From Bacteroidota bacterium (lineage in GTDB: Bacteria > Bacteroidota > Bacteroidia > Cytophagales > Cytophagaceae), in NCBI GenBank assembly GCA_023458555.1, contig JAEWYS010000006.1, positions 19,662-83,661 of the forward strand: DNA of 64,000 bases, read 5' to 3'. Below are positions 42,501 through 51,510 of the stretch, one piece after another. Position 1 is the first letter of the stretch, and each line of letters opens with the position of its first letter. The translations under genes were made by a program, and so were the position numbers. Below the pieces are notes generated by a model. That model was not told where the DNA came from. It did no database searches and saw only the letters and a program-made list of their open reading frames with translations.

Positions 42501-45500
42501 CTGGGCTACAGAAGGTGTATTGGCGTCGCAGCCCGCTGTGGCTTTCTGCTCATTGCTGTAGCTGCCGGCCGGTTGTATGCGGTAAGCCATGCCCTGATCA
42601 CCGACTGCAAAGCCGTAGCCGTCGGTGTCCATATGGATACCATGAAGCGGCTGCGAAGCGCTGAGCACGGCCGTATAGCTGCTGCCATTGGCGCTGTACA
42701 GCACCTGACTGCCTCTGAGCGCCCAGGTCTGCTGCGCGCTGCCGACAGCTACCGCCCGTACAGGACCGCTGCCCGGCAGGCTCACGCTGGTCCAGCTGGT
42801 GCCGCCATTGGTACTGTAGTGCAGGTCGCCGTTTTCCGCGCCGCTGACCATATAGCTGCCATTGGCTGCCACACACAGCAGGTTGCTGGTGGTACCGGCA
42901 GAAGAGGAGCTCCAGGACTGTGTACCGCTGTTGTACAGCAGGATGGTGCCCTGACGGCCCACTGCCACCAGACGGCTGCCTTCGGCCATCGCGTAGATGG
43001 GCTGGATCTGCACCGGATCGGCGATATGCCACTGTCCGCTCTGCAGGTAGTAGATCCGGTCGGTGCCGCTGGCGATGTTGCTGTGTATGTCGGTAATCTC
43101 CGCTCCGTCTCCGTCGGCGGTCAGGCTGCTCCAGCTGCCGTCGCCCATACGGCGGTAGATGGTGCCGTCGGCCGAAGCGGCCATATTGTTCCATACCTCG
43201 GTCAGATTGCTGCGCGAAAGCTCGCTCTGCACCTGTGCCAGTGAGGCATTATAGGTTTTCATACCCTCGCTGGTCAGCACACGAAGGGCGCTGCCGTCCA
43301 GGTACAGGTCATCGATCGTCCAGGCTGCCGTGTTTTTGAGCTTGACCAGTGTCCAGCTGTTGTCCACATCGCCTCCGCTCGCCCGCTTATACAGTTCGCC
43401 GCCGGCTCCCCCCGCGTACATGGTCTCGGTACCGGAGCTGGCTGCTGCCAGCAGACCGGCAGGCTGCACGCCGCCCGGCTGCTGCCAGGAGGCGCTGCCT
43501 TTCTTTATCCAGGTACGGCCATCGTTGAAGCTTACCAGCATGTCCGCTCCCCCCGCGTCATTGGCGGTCAGCTGCATATGGGTAATCGACCATACATTGG
43601 TATGCTCCGGCAGGCTGTACTGCGTAGCCATACTCACTGTACCCCCGCTGTTGGGGGTCAGTTTGACCAGATTGTTATTGTCCGTTCTGAGCGCATACAG
43701 ACCATTGCTCAGCACATAAATGTTCCAGATATTGCTTTGTACCGGGCTGCCGCTATTGGCCAGACCAAGAGTATCCGGATGCGGGCTGCTGCCGGCCTGC
43801 GTACGGTACAGATTATTGTCGCCGCCCACCAGCAGCCAGTCATTGGCAGCATGTACCGCCATCGATTTGGTGCTCTGGTAGTAATTTTCTATATGAATCG
43901 CTTTCCAGGAGCTGCCGTCTTTGTAGGCGATGCGCGAAGCAAGCACCACTTCCCGGTCCGCAAGCTGCGCGCTGCCTCCTTTGTCGGTAATGGTTCCGCT
44001 CAGGTAAACTCCCCTGGAAAGGTTATTCAAATTGCCCCCGCCCGCATTGATCGCTGAGAAGCTGCTCCAGTCATCACTGGTCCCGTAGGTGCCCGCGTCG
44101 GTCGCCGCCGATACACGGCCGCCGTTGAGCAGTCCCAGCTCCCGGATATCGTCGGAGGTGGTGCGGCGTGTCCAGATTCTGCCGTCGCTGCTGGTATAGA
44201 TATCGCCTCTGTCGTCATTGATGCCGGAAGTAACCAGAGCAGTATAGCTGCCGCCCTGCGCCACCAGACGGCGTATGGTGCCGTCCAGATCGGTCTGGCG
44301 GAAAACAGAAAGCTTGTGATCACTGCCCAGCTCAAACAGGGTACCGCTCACATCGCCAAGCAGCACACGGCTGCCATCGTGTGTGACGGCGGCGTACGGT
44401 CCGGCGCTGAACTCCTGACGCATGAAGCTGCTGCCGCTGTTGGTGCTCAGGTACAGGGCAGCTACTCCGCTCTTTTCCGCGGCCACCAGTATTCTGGTGC
44501 CTTCATGATAAATATCGGTAATGGTGCCGGGGTCGACACTCTTCAGCGCGTTATTGGCAGCTGACCAGGCCGATCCGCCGTCCGTAGTCGTCCAGATGGC
44601 GCCGTCAGCAGCCACAATGCGGCCGTTCTGCGCATCGCTGAAGTGTACGCTGATCAGATCCAGCGTGGTCGGTGAAGTATACAGATGCCAGGTTTTACCC
44701 TGATTCGTTCCTTTCAGAAACAGGCCGCCGCGGCCCACCGCGAAATACGATGGCACACTGCCGCCGGTAGCGCAGATATCGAGCAGATCATCCAGACCGA
44801 TCTGCAGCTGCGGAAGCCAGGTACGGCCGCTGTCGCTGCTGGTATAGATGCTGCTGCTGCCGGTGGTATTGGCAAACAGGAAGCCTTTGCCGCCGGAGGT
44901 AAACTCCAGTGCGGAGGCCATGCTGCCGGCCGGCAGCACAAAATTGTCTTCGGTTTCCCAGAGATCCTGCCGGCGGTGATCCGGCATATCCTGACTGATC
45001 AGCTGGTTGAGGCTGTTGTAGGTATAAGTCGTGGCATAGCTGTGCTGCGTATACACCGAGGGCTGTGGTGTGGTCAGCGCCGGATTGGCCAGCTTGTCGC
45101 GGCGCCATTGAGCCAGCGCCCGGGTCGAAGCCGTATCCAGAGGCCGTACACCCTCCGGCGGTACAGTTCGCACCAGATTGCCTGCCTGGTCGTAATAATA
45201 TAAGGTATAATGCTGTTCCTTGTCTCCATAGGTCAGGCGCAGCGTCTCGGTCATGGTGCCCATCACCGCGCTGATATAACCTGCCCGGAAATCCCGTCTG
45301 GCTTCGGCCAGATAGGCCTGATAGCGGGCCAGCACGTTGGAGCTGTCCACGTTTTTCATGGTTACGCTACAGGGATCATGAAGGATGATATCCCGCTCGG
45401 CGATCTCCACCATCTCGCACAGGCTGGTCTGCGGTACGCACAGCGCCGAGTCACGCAGGCTCAGACGCACGGTATCGGTTACCGCATAGGTACACCCGGT

Positions 45501-48500
45501 ACTGTCGGCCGGTGTATACGTCAGGCTGACGAGCCCGGGTGTATTGAGCTCAATCGTGGCATCGTATTCCCTGCCGGCAGCGATGGCGGTACCGGACCAC
45601 TGGTACCGGTATCCCGGCACGGCAGCAGCGGCAAGCCGTACCCCGGAAGATCCCGGACAGAAGCTCAGACGGTTGTAATATATGCGGCCGCCAAAAGGCT
45701 TTCCGGCCTGGCTGGCGCTGCCGGTATAGGTACAATGACCGGCATCGCTGATGCTGTATTCTTCCTGTATGCCCGGAGGCAGCGCACGGCTTACCTCGCC
45801 GGAAGAGCTGGCGGTGGTTGACTCATCAGCCCAGGTAATGGTATAAGGCGGCGTTCCGCCGCTGATCTGCAGATGCAGGATACCGTCTTCGCCATGGCAG
45901 GCCGATGCTTCGGTCTGCTGTGTCGCTGACAGAGCTTCCGACGGACCGCCTATGGTAAAGGAAGCGGTAGCTGAATTGTCGCAGCGGTCGTACACAGTCA
46001 GGGCATAGCTGCCCGGAGCCGGATTGTACAGACCCGGCTTGTCGGAACGGAAAGTATCCGGCTCAGCGCCCGGGCGCTCATAAATCCATACATAGCGGTA
46101 AGGCGCTCCTCCGCCCTGCACGGAGAAATCTACCTGAAGGAACTGGTCAACGCAGCTTCTGCTGAAGCTGGTACCCAAAGGTGTCACGATACCCGGGGAG
46201 CTGCCGCATGGATTTTCAGGCGGGCTGGTATAGCCCAGACGGAAAGTATCCTGCACCACACAGCCCGAAGGAGTGATCACGGCTACAGAATGCAGGCCGG
46301 CGCATACATTTTCCAGTATACGTCGGGTGCTCTGCTGCCAGAAGGCCGGATCGGTATAGGTCAGCGCCTCTTCGAGCGGCTGCCGGTCCCAAAGGAAACG
46401 ATAGCCGCTATAGTCGCTTACACCATCCAGGCTCACAACTGCTCTGCCATCACAGAGATCGGCACGGGCCGCCTGCTGCGCGATGGTCATATCGATGGTT
46501 TCGCCGCATTGTTCCGCATCAAATTCCAGGCTGTCCGCGCAGCCCAGGGCATCCGTTACCACCGCGGTATATAGTCCGGGAGCCAGCGCTTCCTGTACCT
46601 TCAGACTCCGGTCGGCAATGGTTCCTCCCAGCCAGGCATAGCTGTAGGGCGCCACACCCGCGGTGGGCACCAGGGTAGCTCTGCTCCCCTGCAGAAGCAC
46701 ATAAGGTCTTGGACTGCTCAGCGCGCAGGGATCATAGATAAAGGTATGGGTGGTACGGCAGTTGGCCGCGTCGGTAATCGTTACGGTATAGGCCGTACCC
46801 GGCACCAGATCGGTACGGGTAGCCCCGGTAGACTCATTGTCTGTCCACTGTACCAGATAAGGCGCTCGTCCGTTTTGCACATGTATGGTCACTCCTCCTG
46901 TACCCAGCTCTTCTACCTGGACCAGCAAAGGCGCCGGATTGTGCAGATAAATGTCTACTTCCTCACGCGGACAGGCAGGATCATTGCTGTGCAGGGCCAG
47001 ACGGTACCAGCCGGCGCCCAGACCGGTCTGGTTCATATTCCAGTAGCCTCCCGGCATCACAGAGGTCCAGGTCACATAGTGTCCCGCGCTGTATCCGGTC
47101 ACTTCAATGGTTCCGTTGGCGTCGCCGACACAGACCGGATCAGAAGCCAGCCAGGTCACTGAAGCAGTACAGGTATCGGGCGGCAGACAGGTGGCAGGCA
47201 CCCGCATGGTATATACCACACTGGTATTACGGGCATCGGTCACCCGGAGACGAAACCCGCTGATGCCGTACTGTGCAGCGAGCGCAGCCGCGTCAATCTG
47301 ACGGCCTGTGGCGATCTGCCCTCCCGTATTGGGGTTGAACCAGGAATATTGCAAGGGCTCGTCATTGGCTATGCTGCTCAGACTGCCGTTTTCTTCGTAT
47401 TTGTTTACAATCGCTTCGTATACACAATCCGCGACTTTGGTATAGCGCACCCGGTAGCGGGGACCATCCGGCAGACTTATCACCCGCTCTGCCTGACAGG
47501 GTCCGCCGTTTTCATCGATCAGCAGCACATGATAGTTACCTGCTCCCACACCGGACAATACAGCGCCCTCTACCGGCGCGTACAGCCCCGGTCCGCTCCA
47601 GTAGGCACGGACACCGGAAGGCAGATTCGTAATTTCCATACGACCGTCACGGCGCCCCTTGTAGCCGGGCCTGGTTTTCGTCACTGAAGGCACATAAGCG
47701 CTTATCCCGGGATCGGTACATTCGGGCAGACAGCGGGTCATGACCCGGTCATATTCCCTGCAATAGGGATCGGTAACTTTTACCACAAACGGGGTATTGC
47801 CCAGATGCGATGGTATGGTATAAGGACCCAGAGTCAGCGAACCCGCCGAAGCCTGCTGCTCAATATACCATGGCTCGCAACAGCCCGGACGCAGGGTATA
47901 GGTACCGGCCGGAGCGTTGGCAATGCTTATATACAGCTGGTCTTCACAGTCTCCTTCCGGAAGCGCTGACTGGCTGATCGTAATATCGGGCACCGGTGCA
48001 GGCGCTATGTATACATAGATGCTGCGGGTCTGGCCGCTTACATAATCGGTGACCGTCACTTTGGTGCTGTCGCCCTCCGGCATATCATAGAGCGTGAGCG
48101 GGCTGTGCCCTCCGGCAATTACCCCGGTATGCGCATTGCTTTTTATACCATAGTTGCCGCTGCCTCCGCTTATAGTCAGCACCGCCGATGCCGCCTGATA
48201 ACAGCCTGCCGGCGCGGCCACATAGGTCACTTTCAGCACCGGACAGCCGGGATCGGTCAGCGGATCACAGGAGTCGCAGGTCTCTATGGCCGGATCACAG
48301 GGACAGTCAGCGTCTGCCAGCAGATCACAGCTGTTGTAGCACAGCGAATCTTCGGCCAGATCCGTTTCCGGATCGCAGGTACTACACAGACGGGAGCCTT
48401 TTACCTTGACAGTATGCAACCTGCCGCATTGCTCCAGTACCAGTATGCTGTCTTTGCAGGGGCGGGTCATCAGTGTATCGAAGGTACACTCCGGATCGGC

Positions 48501-51470
48501 CGGGGGGCAGTCTATCACAACGGATACCTGATTGTCCGGCAGATAGCTGACGGTAACTCCGCATAGTTCACCCTCACTGCCTCCGCCCTCATCCTGTCCG
48601 GTAATCACAAAGCTCAGGGTCGGTCCTTCGCAGCCGAGGCTGTCAAAGACCGTCACGGTATACGTACCGTTGTAAGCAAAATAGCGGGAAGCCGAGCTGA
48701 CTCTGGCCTGATCGGGATTCCAGCGATAGGTATAGGGTGTGCCGTTGCCTCCGGAGGCGGTTACTGTAGCCGTGCCGTCGCTGACTACTACGCCCGCTGT
48801 AACGGGAGCAGAGGGCTGCTCTATGGTATAGCTGAGCACCACGGTATCGCAGCCAGGCCATACGATAGTGACAGTACCTGTACCAGCCGGCTGGCCGGTC
48901 AGCGGATTGCCGCTGTAGCCGGGCTTGTCCGACCAGGTAAGCGGCCCTTGTGCGGTACTGTCCACGGTACCGCCGCAGCGGCAGTCGAGGCTCACATCGG
49001 CGCCCACAAAGCCATTGTTGGTTTCAATCCGGCTGTTGCCGTCGCAAAGCGACAGAAAGCCGTCCAGCACAGAGGTATTGTTAAGATCGGTGGTAGTGGC
49101 TACCCGTATGGAGGCGCAGCTTTCCATTCCTTCGGCGCTGCCGTTGTGCATAAACTCTTTTGTATACAGCACACTGCCGGCCCAGCCTTCGTAAACGGCA
49201 TTGCTGTTGAACGTAGTACGCTGATTGACTACCAGAATATAGCCCCGGTTTTCGATCAGCCTGTTGTTGTTGAGCTGGCCATCCACCTCCAGACGGCAAT
49301 AGTTACGGAACAGCGAGGTCGATTCATTATTATTGAAGATGCCCTTTACATGAAACCGGCCGCCGTTGATCGTGGTAAACTTGTTGTTGAAATTGCTTTC
49401 AACCGTAATGGTACCGGTATTGAGGTATCTGTTTTCAGCTGTATTGAAGCTCAGGTCTCCGTTGACCTGCAGGGTTCCGTGATTTTCCAGGCTACCGTTG
49501 AATCCGATGGAGTTGGTCGTGAGACTGCCGAAATTTTTTACCGTATGGTTTTCTTTCAGATTGAGATTGGGCGCGCTTAGTTCGGCATTGCCGTTGATCA
49601 CCAGCTCAAAAGGCGGCGCTGAAGAATATTTGTAGTTGAAGTTCTGAATGGTGGCCCGGCCGCATACAACCAGCGTACCCCCATCGATCAGCAGATCTCC
49701 GGTATAGGAAGAAGCGGTCAGATACACCGTCTGTCCCGACTCAATTTCAATAGTACCGGTCGAAGCAGTGTATACGATTGCCCCGCTTACCGGAGCGCTG
49801 CAGCTGTATGGCGAAACCAGAGGCTGCATACAGGCTCCGGGATTGCCCTGTGGTATACCACCGTCTCCCGGTTCTCCGCCGCCGCCGTTGCCGCCTCCCG
49901 GTATGGTCAGCGGCTCACCGTCTTTGTATACGGTGACGGTGCCATCATTGCCTCCGTAGCAGGTAACCGGCGTCACCACCACGCTGAAATCGCACTCGTC
50001 GCCCGGTCCGCTGTCCTGTATGACAAAGGGAAGCGGATCGCCCTCGCAACCCTTGCTGTCGATAACAGTTACGGTATAGCTGCCCGCCGAAGCAAAAGCA
50101 CGTACCGGTGAGCTGTCCAGGGTCTGCCAGCCTGTGGAAGGTTTTTTCCACAAATACTGAAATCCTCCTGCGTTGCCGCCGGAGGCCGATACCGTCGCTT
50201 CATCGTCCGTAACCGCTACGGATGACAGGATACGGGACGGAGTGCCTATAGAAAATACGGTGTCCCAGGTCGCACAGCCTTCCGCTTCGACCGATACGGT
50301 ATAGCTGCCGGCTGTCAGTCCCCGTACGCTCCCCCCGCCATTGAAGGGGGTACCTCCACTCCATTCTACGGTCGCATTGACCGTACCGCTGCCTCCCTGC
50401 CCGTCGCCGTTGGCGGGGCACTGACAGTCCGTAACTGCCGGACTCTGAATGGTACCGGTATTGGTTTCTATACCATTGACATCGCAAAAATCCAGCTTGC
50501 CGCGAAGCAGGCCCGATCCGTTGATCAGGGTAGAATTGCTTACGCGGATCGCCGCACAGGCTGTATCGCTCCCTTCCGCTATCCCGTCTACTATAATATC
50601 GCTGCTTTTCAGCAGACTGCCTCCATAGCCTTTGTAAAGACTTCCTCCGGCCAGATTGACCGAAGCTTCTCCGCCATGCAGGCCTCCGATACGGCCATGG
50701 TTTGCCATGGTCGTTGAGTTCATCAGCTGCCCCGCTTCTACCCTGCACCGGTTGATGAGACCGGAACCGCCATTGTTGTGCAGCATACCGGCTACCCGAA
50801 GCAGCCCTTCATTGAGCGCCTCGTTGAAATTGGTCAGTGAGCCCTTTACATCGATCTCACCTGCATTGTACAGCACGCCTTTGGGCGCGTTGATATTGAG
50901 TGTCTGGTCAGCCTGCAATATGCCGTAGTTGTACAGATAGCCGTTGAAGCCGACGGTCTGGCCGAGTATCAGCCGCCCGTAGTTCTTTACCGTGCTCTGG
51001 GCATCCAGATTGAGCGAAGGACTGCTCAGGCTCATCATTCCGTTGATAATGATGGTAACCGGCTGACTGTTGTTGTTCATCTCGAAGCTGCGTACTACCG
51101 CCTGTCCGCAGATGATCAGCGTACCGCTGCCGGTGAAGCGTATATTGCCGTCAAAGGAAGCGGCTGTGAGGTACAGGGTTTTGCCCGCCGGAACGATTAC
51201 GACACCGCTGGTTTCGGAGCTTTGCTCTGCCCCGGGTACGGGGCTTGCGCAGCTGTAGGGACTGGTTTCCGCTACGGCGCAGCCGGGCGGATTGCCATTA
51301 TTATTGTTATTGCCGGGCACCAGCAAGCTGCCGTTGTACCAGATCTCCGCCGATCCGTCCGCACTGCCGAAGCAGCTCACCGGCTGGCTCTGCACTGAAA
51401 AATTGCACTCCTGACCGCGCGCCGCGACAGCCAGACATACGAGTATCCCTATCAGACTAAAAAGTTTCAT
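39522..51470 (-). CDS. Giant exported RHS protein with surface repeats, propeller and nuclease toxin tip
   Basis: 3982 aa. Signal peptide 1-19 (VAARGQ). Two tandem homologous modules of about 470 residues (21-490 and 492-960), each with a SprB-like C-x-G-x2-DG start and a beta-helix-like middle. A Cys-rich stretch (about 985-1085) and SprB/PKD-type repeats follow to about 2030. RHS/YD sequence starts near 2040 (YTLYYYDQAGNLVRTV). About 2190-2980 is a BNR/YCF48-like propeller with SSDSGRTW-type motifs. RHS resumes near 3090, core EFRQYDPNTSRWISVDP near 3690. The tip is a PD-(D/E)xK-type nuclease: Asp3891 (IFDFVV) and Glu3906-x-Lys3908 (VVESKT). No T9SS sorting domain. Last large gene of the operon, coupled to an immunity gene. 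Confidence 0.85.
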   Translation of the reverse strand: MKLFSLIGILVCLAVAARGQECNFSVQSQPVSCFGSADGSAEIWYNGSLLVPGNNNNNGNPPGCAVAETSPYSCASPVPGAEQSSETSGVVIVPAGKTLYLTAASFDGNIRFTGSGTLIICGQAVVRSFEMNNNSQPVTIIINGMMSLSSPSLNLDAQSTVKNYGRLILGQTVGFNGYLYNYGILQADQTLNINAPKGVLYNAGEIDVKGSLTNFNEALNEGLLRVAGMLHNNGGSGLINRCRVEAGQLMNSTTMANHGRIGGLHGGEASVNLAGGSLYKGYGGSLLKSSDIIVDGIAEGSDTACAAIRVSNSTLINGSGLLRGKLDFCDVNGIETNTGTIQSPAVTDCQCPANGDGQGGSGTVNATVEWSGGTPFNGGGSVRGLTAGSYTVSVEAEGCATWDTVFSIGTPSRILSSVAVTDDEATVSASGGNAGGFQYLWKKPSTGWQTLDSSPVRAFASAGSYTVTVIDSKGCEGDPLPFVIQDSGPGDECDFSVVVTPVTCYGGNDGTVTVYKDGEPLTIPGGGNGGGGEPGDGGIPQGNPGACMQPLVSPYSCSAPVSGAIVYTASTGTIEIESGQTVYLTASSYTGDLLIDGGTLVVCGRATIQNFNYKYSSAPPFELVINGNAELSAPNLNLKENHTVKNFGSLTTNSIGFNGSLENHGTLQVNGDLSFNTAENRYLNTGTITVESNFNNKFTTINGGRFHVKGIFNNNESTSLFRNYCRLEVDGQLNNNRLIENRGYILVVNQRTTFNSNAVYEGWAGSVLYTKEFMHNGSAEGMESCASIRVATTTDLNNTSVLDGFLSLCDGNSRIETNNGFVGADVSLDCRCGGTVDSTAQGPLTWSDKPGYSGNPLTGQPAGTGTVTIVWPGCDTVVLSYTIEQPSAPVTAGVVVSDGTATVTASGGNGTPYTYRWNPDQARVSSASRYFAYNGTYTVTVFDSLGCEGPTLSFVITGQDEGGGSEGELCGVTVSYLPDNQVSVVIDCPPADPECTFDTLMTRPCKDSILVLEQCGRLHTVKVKGSRLCSTCDPETDLAEDSLCYNSCDLLADADCPCDPAIETCDSCDPLTDPGCPVLKVTYVAAPAGCYQAASAVLTISGGSGNYGIKSNAHTGVIAGGHSPLTLYDMPEGDSTKVTVTDYVSGQTRSIYVYIAPAPVPDITISQSALPEGDCEDQLYISIANAPAGTYTLRPGCCEPWYIEQQASAGSLTLGPYTIPSHLGNTPFVVKVTDPYCREYDRVMTRCLPECTDPGISAYVPSVTKTRPGYKGRRDGRMEITNLPSGVRAYWSGPGLYAPVEGAVLSGVGAGNYHVLLIDENGGPCQAERVISLPDGPRYRVRYTKVADCVYEAIVNKYEENGSLSSIANDEPLQYSWFNPNTGGQIATGRQIDAAALAAQYGISGFRLRVTDARNTSVVYTMRVPATCLPPDTCTASVTWLASDPVCVGDANGTIEVTGYSAGHYVTWTSVMPGGYWNMNQTGLGAGWYRLALHSNDPACPREEVDIYLHNPAPLLVQVEELGTGGVTIHVQNGRAPYLVQWTDNESTGATRTDLVPGTAYTVTITDAANCRTTHTFIYDPCALSSPRPYVLLQGSRATLVPTAGVAPYSYAWLGGTIADRSLKVQEALAPGLYTAVVTDALGCADSLEFDAEQCGETIDMTIAQQAARADLCDGRAVVSLDGVSDYSGYRFLWDRQPLEEALTYTDPAFWQQSTRRILENVCAGLHSVAVITPSGCVVQDTFRLGYTSPPENPCGSSPGIVTPLGTSFSRSCVDQFLQVDFSVQGGGAPYRYVWIYERPGAEPDTFRSDKPGLYNPAPGSYALTVYDRCDNSATASFTIGGPSEALSATQQTEASACHGEDGILHLQISGGTPPYTITWADESTTASSSGEVSRALPPGIQEEYSISDAGHCTYTGSASQAGKPFGGRIYYNRLSFCPGSSGVRLAAAAVPGYRYQWSGTAIAAGREYDATIELNTPGLVSLTYTPADSTGCTYAVTDTVRLSLRDSALCVPQTSLCEMVEIAERDIILHDPCSVTMKNVDSSNVLARYQAYLAEARRDFRAGYISAVMGTMTETLRLTYGDKEQHYTLYYYDQAGNLVRTVPPEGVRPLDTASTRALAQWRRDKLANPALTTPQPSVYTQHSYATTYTYNSLNQLISQDMPDHRRQDLWETEDNFVLPAGSMASALEFTSGGKGFLFANTTGSSSIYTSSDSGRTWLPQLQIGLDDLLDICATGGSVPSYFAVGRGGLFLKGTNQGKTWHLYTSPTTLDLISVHFSDAQNGRIVAADGAIWTTTDGGSAWSAANNALKSVDPGTITDIYHEGTRILVAAEKSGVAALYLSTNSGSSFMRQEFSAGPYAAVTHDGSRVLLGDVSGTLFELGSDHKLSVFRQTDLDGTIRRLVAQGGSYTALVTSGINDDRGDIYTSSDGRIWTRRTTSDDIRELGLLNGGRVSAATDAGTYGTSDDWSSFSAINAGGGNLNNLSRGVYLSGTITDKGGSAQLADREVVLASRIAYKDGSSWKAIHIENYYQSTKSMAVHAANDWLLVGGDNNLYRTQAGSSPHPDTLGLANSGSPVQSNIWNIYVLSNGLYALRTDNNNLVKLTPNSGGTVSMATQYSLPEHTNVWSITHMQLTANDAGGADMLVSFNDGRTWIKKGSASWQQPGGVQPAGLLAAASSGTETMYAGGAGGELYKRASGGDVDNSWTLVKLKNTAAWTIDDLYLDGSALRVLTSEGMKTYNASLAQVQSELSRSNLTEVWNNMAASADGTIYRRMGDGSWSSLTADGDGAEITDIHSNIASGTDRIYYLQSGQWHIADPVQIQPIYAMAEGSRLVAVGRQGTILLYNSGTQSWSSSSAGTTSNLLCVAANGSYMVSGAENGDLHYSTNGGTSWTSVSLPGSGPVRAVAVGSAQQTWALRGSQVLYSANGSSYTAVLSASQPLHGIHMDTDGYGFAVGDQGMAYRIQPAGSYSNEQKATAGCDANTPSVAQTLGSSGLEALNICADNDITDDKGSGIPASRLMRRVQFSDRLTGYMTGTGGLTLKTVDGGYHWQAETDGTGSATPLLALADGEHGTLVNGNGTVQTLRDRAELMGTRYWYDELGRPALNQNAKQYGIQSWLSSEERTAVPGSGPIRAYSYTLFDDIGRTIEVGELLTRQAVPILMHESQVRYDSIAQRFVHSGVRREITRSYYDEAVYTDIAPYFAQENLRPRVSSVTYQDKAGTAFDRATHYSYDVHGNVKTLIQQVRDGQRELKKRIDYDYDLVSGKINRIYYQKGASDQFIHRYNYDGDNRITGVQTSRDGIVWTQDAAYAYYAHGPLARAIIGDSLEIQDHAYTLQGWMKALNGQYFSYALGYFSGDYQSIGTNNNLATPVAASKDLYNGNIATMASLNPKLSATTWTQQFEYDQLNRIKASASIGLAHADAFRTGYRYDANGNIERLYRYNEAGDAFDSLVYHYENRAGGYLRNTNKLRWVDDSPGLSGHHTEDLEDQDMDNYRYDDLGNLVYDAQEEIARIEWNVYGKISKVIRTEASTRPDLEFLYDATGNRVAKIVKPKGTNATITYYIRDAQGNVLSVYKKSESGQTAELEEHYIYGSSRVGMLAAGGANNTRTLGLRSYELTDHLGNVRTVLSDKPTALGLTEMLAAYDYYPFGMIARSENSGLSRYLYNSMELDEESGLYVTEFRQYDPNTSRWISVDPRANEMPWLSPYVAFDNKPIIRNDPQGDCPTCGAAAAGAVVGALMDMVIQVGSHMADGHDMKTAISMINYADVGKEAGIGALAGLSGFGSARYIKKAAAVLKSPAGRAVAIFLAEQAVDMAVSALAEWGYETSGMEASMYAALGYNPKSGHEIGKIGEVETHKELKEKYKGQKVRIAEQVTGEFQDGARTIFDFVVTDEKGNVLEVVESKTNTARLTKNQRRFYTGGEAINFVGDNAAHINKKTAVSTTNTFASVYRRTVNRYTGTASKSTVEGGLRKLINKLK
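48590..49998 (-). repeat. N-terminal module B of the giant RHS protein
   Basis: Protein-level tandem copy of module A: CDFSVVVTPVTCYGGNDG, SPYSCSAPVSGA, LVVCGRATIQNF, NLKENHTVKNFGSL. Runs through FVITGQ. Confidence 0.75.
50000..51410 (-). repeat. N-terminal module A of the giant RHS protein
   Basis: Matches module B in the same order: ECNFSVQSQPVSCFGSADG, SPYSCASPVPGA, LIICGQAVVRSF, NLDAQSTVKNYGRL, ending FVIQDSG. Confidence 0.75.
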
Positions 51471-51510
51471 ATATAATCAGGTATCTCAATGATCTATGTT
51501 GGTATTGTTC

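Noticed and set aside
42252..43244. Long plus-strand frame (330 aa) inside the giant RHS gene; similar long frames at 54256-55176, 59877-60758 and 60972-61814
   Set aside because: They lie opposite large genes with clear domains, have low-complexity Ala/Gly/Arg composition and no motif. They are codon-bias shadows.
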